Source of the DNA: Deltaproteobacteria bacterium CG_4_8_14_3_um_filter_43_13
GTDB taxonomy: Bacteria; Desulfobacterota; UBA8473
DNA: 10,066 bases
Direction of reading: 5' to 3'
Assembly: GCA_002782605.1 (NCBI GenBank)
Contig: PFIF01000059.1
Coordinates: 1-10,066, forward strand
In this document: positions 7,327 to 10,066 of the stretch, in pieces
Layout of the letters: each line of letters begins with the position of its first letter
Numbering within the stretch: position 1 is the first letter of the stretch
Made by a program: the position numbers and the translations under genes
The notes under the pieces: model-generated
What the model was told of the DNA's origin: nothing
Database searches by the model: none
Seen by the model: the letters and a program-made list of their open reading frames with translations, nothing else

Positions 7327-7428
7327 GTAACTACTCAGGCACAAAGTTCCCCTACCTTCTGTTTTTTTAACCGTGAACCGATAACTGTAAACCGTGAACG
7401 GTTACTTTGCGCCTGCCTGAATAGTTAC
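7327..7428 (+). mobile_element. 102-bp palindrome-ended element, same ends but different core
   Basis: It begins GTAACTACTCAGGCACAAAG and ends CCTGAATAGTTAC, matching the ends of the 128-bp elements. The interior lacks the GGCACAAA arrays and has its own content: a T-run (7362-7368) and a 10-mer AACCGTGAAC repeated at 7369-7378 and 7390-7399. The second copy is part of the palindrome AACCGTGAACGGTT. The flanks CACAGCAC (7319-7326) and CATAGCAC (7429-7436) match at 7 of 8 positions, which suggests a target-site duplication. The element lies between the GntR/FCD gene and meaB. Confidence 0.7.
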
Positions 7429-7463
7429 CATAGCACAATGTAATAGGTTAATTACTCAGGGGT

Positions 7464-8222
7464 TTAGGCTGAAGGCTGAAGGATTTTACCATCGCATTCA
7501 GTCTTCAGCTTATCTACTTGCAATCTTTCCAGATACTCCTGGAGTATCTCACCATTTATCGTGATATGGTTTTCTACGAGAGACCTTACTAAGTTGGCAT
7601 CTTTCTTGATAAAGGCTTCAATAATCCTTTCATGGGCATCCATGAATACTTTCAGCGGATTGGGACGTATCGTAATGAGAAACCAATTTTGAGGGATCAT
7701 GTCCACCTTCTCTCGAATCAATTCCACAAGGCCTATTACGCCACATTTCCTCACAAATACCCCATGGAATTTTTCATTTAACCTCAACCATCTTTCGTAA
7801 TCGTTTTCCAGGGTAGCGGTTTCCATTTGCAATTGATACTCTTTGAGCTTCTCAATGTCGTCAGTCTCCATGTATTTTACAGCCTGTCCAGCCGCTGCTC
7901 CAGCCAGGACAGCAGTAATAAAATAAATATCTTCTATCTCTTTATATTGAAGTTTGCGAACTGCGGCTCCTTTATTCGGGATTGTCTCCACGATCTTTTC
8001 AAAGCTCAGCCTTCTTATCGCTTCCCGCAACGGGGTGCGACTCACCTGCAACTCTTCGGCCAGAGTGGCCTCCACTAATCTTTCACCGGGCATGAGATAA
8101 CCGTATTTTATAGCGTGTTTCAAGGCGCTATAGATCGCCTTTTCTAAAGGTTCCCCATCTTTAACCTCCAGTTTAAGCTTCGCTGGAGCAGCCATAATTT
8201 CACCTGCCCTTTCTAAAACCAT
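7464..8222 (-). CDS. GntR-family transcriptional regulator, FadR/FCD subfamily
   Basis: This 252-residue one-component regulator is cytoplasmic and DNA-binding. The winged helix-turn-helix spans about 27-92: YLMPGERLVEATLAEELQVS with SRTPLREAIRRL (61-72) as recognition helix, then PNKGAAVRKL (82-91) as the wing. The FCD ligand domain fills about 95-225. Three histidines that usually bind a metal are kept (H153 in LNEKFH, H197 in DAHERI, H219 in ENHI), but the usual Asp four residues before the first His is Asn149. Such proteins typically sense small carboxylic acids and repress catabolic operons, so control of the neighbouring mutase block is a reasonable guess. The ATG at 8222 has AAGGAGGGG at good spacing. 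It follows the universal stress gene by 63 nt. A 102-bp palindrome-ended element and a 16-bp dyad separate it from meaB. Confidence 0.92.
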   Translation of the reverse strand: MVLERAGEIMAAPAKLKLEVKDGEPLEKAIYSALKHAIKYGYLMPGERLVEATLAEELQVSRTPLREAIRRLSFEKIVETIPNKGAAVRKLQYKEIEDIYFITAVLAGAAAGQAVKYMETDDIEKLKEYQLQMETATLENDYERWLRLNEKFHGVFVRKCGVIGLVELIREKVDMIPQNWFLITIRPNPLKVFMDAHERIIEAFIKKDANLVRSLVENHITINGEILQEYLERLQVDKLKTECDGKILQPSA

Positions 8223-8278
8223 TGATCCCCTCCTTAACCGATGCCTTGTTTAGTACCTGCCTGAGTCCCCCTGAAATA

Positions 8279-8293
8279 AGTTTTATTAAAACT
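8279..8293. other. 15-bp AT-rich perfect dyad over the UspA stop
   Basis: AGTTTTA and TAAAACT flank a single central base and overlap the stop codon of the universal stress gene. The hairpin is AT-only except for its closing pair, and no clean U-tract follows on the minus strand. It is at best a weak terminator or operator, or chance. Confidence 0.2.
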
Positions 8294-8750
8294 CCTTTCC
8301 CCTCACGGAAAGAACAGGGCACGGTGATCTTCTTACAACCTTTTCAGCCACGCTTCCCATAAGAATGTGGCTCAACTCTGACCTGCCACGGGTAGCAATA
8401 ACAACCAAATCAACTTTTCTTTCTTTAGCCACCCTGATGATTTCTTCGGCTGGAATACCTACTTCGATAAGTTGTCCTTCAAATAAGGTTTGATCTGTTT
8501 CTCCTTTCAGAATTTTCTCAATCCTTTCATTAACGTCGCGTTTCTTTCTTTCCAGGAATTCTCCTGGGGGATCAGTATCGCCTAAGAAACCCCGAACGGT
8601 TTTTATTTCGTTTATCAACTCTTGAGAAATCACATGCAAAAGCAAGATTTTTGCTCCAAAGTGCCTGGCAAGAGCTACCCCATATTTCAATGCACGTATA
8701 GAAAAATCAGAAAAGTCTATAGGAACCAATATCTTCTTAATCTCTACCAT
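8286..8750 (-). CDS. Universal stress protein, UspA family
   Basis: This 154-residue single-domain protein has the usual length. KKILVPIDFSDFSIRALKYGVALA (residues 5-28) is the first strand and helix, with Asp12 in the nucleotide-binding position. The C-terminal segment VVIATRGRSELSHILMGSVAEKVVRRSPCPVLSV (116-149) is the classic ATP-binding loop. The pattern is normally G-2x-G-9x-G-S/T; here the first Gly is Ala119, while Gly122, Gly132 and Ser133 are kept, so ATP binding remains likely. The ATG at 8750 has GGAGGTG upstream. It lies between the degenerate B12-binding protein (68-nt gap) and the GntR/FCD regulator (63-nt gap), probably in one transcript. Its role in the pathway is unknown; such proteins often travel with catabolic operons of anaerobes as stress or energy sensors. 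Confidence 0.93.
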   Translation of the reverse strand: MVEIKKILVPIDFSDFSIRALKYGVALARHFGAKILLLHVISQELINEIKTVRGFLGDTDPPGEFLERKKRDVNERIEKILKGETDQTLFEGQLIEVGIPAEEIIRVAKERKVDLVVIATRGRSELSHILMGSVAEKVVRRSPCPVLSVRGKEF

Positions 8751-8818
8751 TTTAACACCTCCGTTTTATTTTGTGGTCTGGTGATGCTTTTCCCTTTTAA
8801 CCAGCTCAGGGGTTACCC

Positions 8819-9220
8819 TCATGTTCCAGCATCAAAATGACTCCTAACATAGTCCACTATATCTGAAATCTTTGTTCCGGGGGTAAATATCCCTTCTATT
8901 CCAATCCCTTTCAATGTGGGTACAATTGGTGGGGGGATGATCCCGCCAACAATGATCTGGATATCCCGGATTGATCTCTCCTTGAGCAACTCTACCAATC
9001 TCGGCACAAGAATTTCAGGAGCGCCATCCATAATTCGGTAGCCTATGAAGTCTACATCCTCCTGAACGGCAGATTCCACTATCTGAGGGGGAATCTGGAA
9101 CCCCCCGAGTATTACCTCTATACCTGCCTCCCTCAACCCTTTTCCCACTACATAGTAGCCGGTAGCGTGGCCCGGACTGTCAGAAACCACCAGCACTCTG
9201 ATCTTTTTATTGTTCCCCAA
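8819..9220 (-). CDS. B12-binding-domain protein with degenerate cobalamin motifs, partner of the second mutase
   Basis: This 133-residue protein is a clear paralogue of the B12 subunit at 4157-4561: RVLV..., GKGLREAGIEVI, AVQEDVDFIGYRI, IIVGGIIPP, GIGIEGIFTPGT. It follows a mutase catalytic chain, as in the other pair, so it should be that enzyme's small subunit. The cofactor motifs are altered. DxHxxG reads PxHxxG (P16, H18, G21), and the Ser of GLSIL is Arg62 in GYRIM. The presumed lower-ligand His18 and the Gly pair 92-93 remain. It may hold a cobamide differently or have become structural or regulatory. The start is TTG at 9218-9220, since no ATG lies nearby; GGAGGTGG (9224-9231) precedes it at good spacing. 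A 128-bp palindromic element sits between it and the mutase stop. The fold is firm; cofactor binding is open. Confidence 0.88.
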   Translation of the reverse strand: MGNNKKIRVLVVSDSPGHATGYYVVGKGLREAGIEVILGGFQIPPQIVESAVQEDVDFIGYRIMDGAPEILVPRLVELLKERSIRDIQIIVGGIIPPPIVPTLKGIGIEGIFTPGTKISDIVDYVRSHFDAGT

Positions 9221-9223
9221 TCT

Positions 9224-9231
9224 CCACCTCC
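9224..9231 (-). promoter_or_regulatory. Shine-Dalgarno supporting a TTG start
   Basis: GGAGGTGG on the minus strand stands directly before the TTG at 9218-9220, with GGAGGT five bases from it. The next in-frame start candidate is a GTG inside the first beta strand with no Shine-Dalgarno, so the TTG is preferred. Confidence 0.7.
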
Positions 9232-9242
9232 AAAGGTAAAGG

Positions 9243-9370
9243 GTAACTATTCAGGTAGGCACAAAGGCACAGAGTGCCAAAGGCACAAAGAAGGAAAAAA
9301 CGATGAAACGACCCTGCTCCGCTCTGCTTTGTGCCTATGTGCCTTTGCCACTTTGTGCCTGAGTAGTTAC
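9243..9370 (+). mobile_element. 128-bp palindromic MITE-like element, copy 3
   Basis: It runs from GTAACTATTCAGG to CCTGAGTAGTTAC and differs from copy 1 (in reverse complement) at about 5 positions. The left arm reads as four 8-nt units, GGCACAAA, GGCACAGA, GTGCCAAA and GGCACAAA; the right arm, read in reverse, has a similar set. The flanks GGTAAAGG (9235-9242) and GGTAATTG (9371-9378) match at 6 of 8 positions, a possible eroded target duplication. It separates the second mutase gene from its B12-binding partner. In RNA it would form a long imperfect hairpin. Confidence 0.8.
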
Positions 9371-9377
9371 GGTAATT

Positions 9378-9390
9378 GTAACTACTCAGG
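9378..9390 (+). repeat. Solo terminal repeat of the palindromic element
   Basis: GTAACTACTCAGG matches the 13-nt end of the elements exactly (identical to the start of copy 1) but has no element body attached. It lies 7 nt beyond copy 3 and 2 nt from the stop codon of the second mutase. It may be the remnant of an earlier or tandem insertion. Confidence 0.65.
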
Positions 9391-9392
9391 TG

Positions 9393-10066
9393 CTACATCC
9401 CAAAGTAACATCCCCATACATGGCCTAGATTTGCCGGGCCATAAACCTTTTCTCTTATCTCAACAATCTCTCCGATGCTCAGATATGCCTTAACAGCCTC
9501 TATCATAGGTCCTATTATGTTTATTCTATCCCTGTACGCATCTTCCAGCAGCCTCTTCGCTTTCTCTGCTTTTCCATGGTCTCTTTCCTTCTTAACTCCA
9601 TTGAGTCTTGCTATCTGTTTGTCTCTCCATGTAGGGTCGTATCCCAGAATGTCCGTATTACCGAGGGCAATCCCCTCCTCATCCTCCCTCGTAACAAATC
9701 TGTTAACGCCCACCATAGCCCTTTCGTTATTATCTATGGCCTTTTGCCTGAGATATCCGGACTCTCTGCCCTGATCAACAATATACTGATATGCCTTCCG
9801 GGGCTGCATATCCTCTAATTCTTTCAGTATCTCTACTGCCTTTTGTTCAAGTTGATTGGTAAGGGATTCTATACAATATGAACCCCCTAAAGGATCTATA
9901 ACGTTTGCCACACCGCTTTCATTGCCAATTATCTGTTGGGTACGCAGTGATAAAGTAGCCGAAGCCCTGGTTGGTATGGCCAATACCTCGTCAAAGGAGT
10001 TTACAGACATTGACTGAGCGCCCCCCAGCACAGCGGCAAGGGCGTGGATGGCAGAGCGGATTACGT
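9393..10066 (-). CDS. Second methylmalonyl-CoA-mutase-family catalytic chain, C-terminal part (runs off the right edge)
   Basis: The last 223 residues of a split adenosylcobalamin-dependent acyl-CoA mutase are present; the start is beyond 10066. The frame is open to the edge and reads VIRSAIHALAAVLGGAQS, so any start codon inside the window would be internal. Signatures: LGGAQSMSVNSFDEVLAIPT, LRTQQIIGNESGV, NVIDPLGGSYCIESLTN, GVNRFV, and a late RLNGVKKERD helix. These match the chain at 4595-6253 closely, but the two are clear paralogues. There is no B12 domain; the tail ends GPANLGHVWGCYFGM, longer than the other chain's end. The substrate-binding half lies outside the window, so specificity cannot be read. 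The degenerate B12-binding protein at 8819-9220 is its likely partner. Confidence 0.92.
   Translation of the reverse strand, partial: VIRSAIHALAAVLGGAQSMSVNSFDEVLAIPTRASATLSLRTQQIIGNESGVANVIDPLGGSYCIESLTNQLEQKAVEILKELEDMQPRKAYQYIVDQGRESGYLRQKAIDNNERAMVGVNRFVTREDEEGIALGNTDILGYDPTWRDKQIARLNGVKKERDHGKAEKAKRLLEDAYRDRINIIGPMIEAVKAYLSIGEIVEIREKVYGPANLGHVWGCYFGM

Noticed and set aside
8251..8270. A fifth palindromic element between the UspA and GntR genes
   Set aside because: Only about 11 nt resemble an element end and there is no partner end within the gap, so it is at most a fragment.

Overview
The window is a bacterial acyl-CoA catabolism locus. Every gene I can support lies on the minus strand, so the reading order is right to left. 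The genes fit an anaerobic or facultative bacterium that degrades acyl-CoAs through B12-dependent carbon-skeleton rearrangement. The mutases are split, with the catalytic chain and the B12-binding chain on separate genes, as in archaea and in several bacterial lineages including Desulfobacterota and Chloroflexi. Strong Shine-Dalgarno sequences point to a bacterium. I cannot fix the phylum from the sequence; a sulfate-reducing or syntrophic lineage is my guess.

Layout in the direction of transcription. (a) 10066-8819: the 3' part of a methylmalonyl-CoA-mutase-family catalytic chain, a 128-bp palindromic repeat, then a small B12-binding-domain protein with degenerate cobalamin motifs. (b) 8750-7464: a universal stress protein and a GntR/FCD regulator. 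(c) 7257-2694: a compact block of a MeaB-type GTPase chaperone, a second complete mutase catalytic chain, its B12-binding subunit with intact motifs, and an MmgE/PrpD-family protein. (d) 2524-454: an AMP-forming acyl-CoA ligase broken by a frameshift in a (TA)6 run, then a 148-residue protein resembling the ATC-hydrolase/V4R group. (e) 298-1: the N-terminal third of an enoyl-CoA hydratase/isomerase, cut by the window edge.

Working model (inference): an organic acid is activated by the CoA ligase and modified by the crotonase and MmgE/PrpD proteins, while the two B12 mutases rearrange its carbon skeleton. MeaB would protect or reload the mutases and the FCD regulator would sense a pathway acid. 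The complete mutase keeps most of the known methylmalonyl-CoA mutase pocket residues but, by my alignment, lacks the equivalents of Tyr243 and Gln330. Its substrate may therefore be larger than methylmalonyl-CoA.

The most striking non-coding signal is a family of palindromic elements. Three are 128 bp each and about 95% identical; one is 102 bp with the same ends but a different core. All sit in gaps between genes. They begin GTAAC or GTGAC and end GTTAC. Three of the four have 8-bp flanking direct repeats (8/8, 7/8 and 6/8 matches), which suggests non-autonomous transposable elements (MITEs), possibly of IS66 type. One copy appears to have split what was a tightly spaced gene pair. I saw no tRNA, rRNA, CRISPR array or complete insertion sequence.
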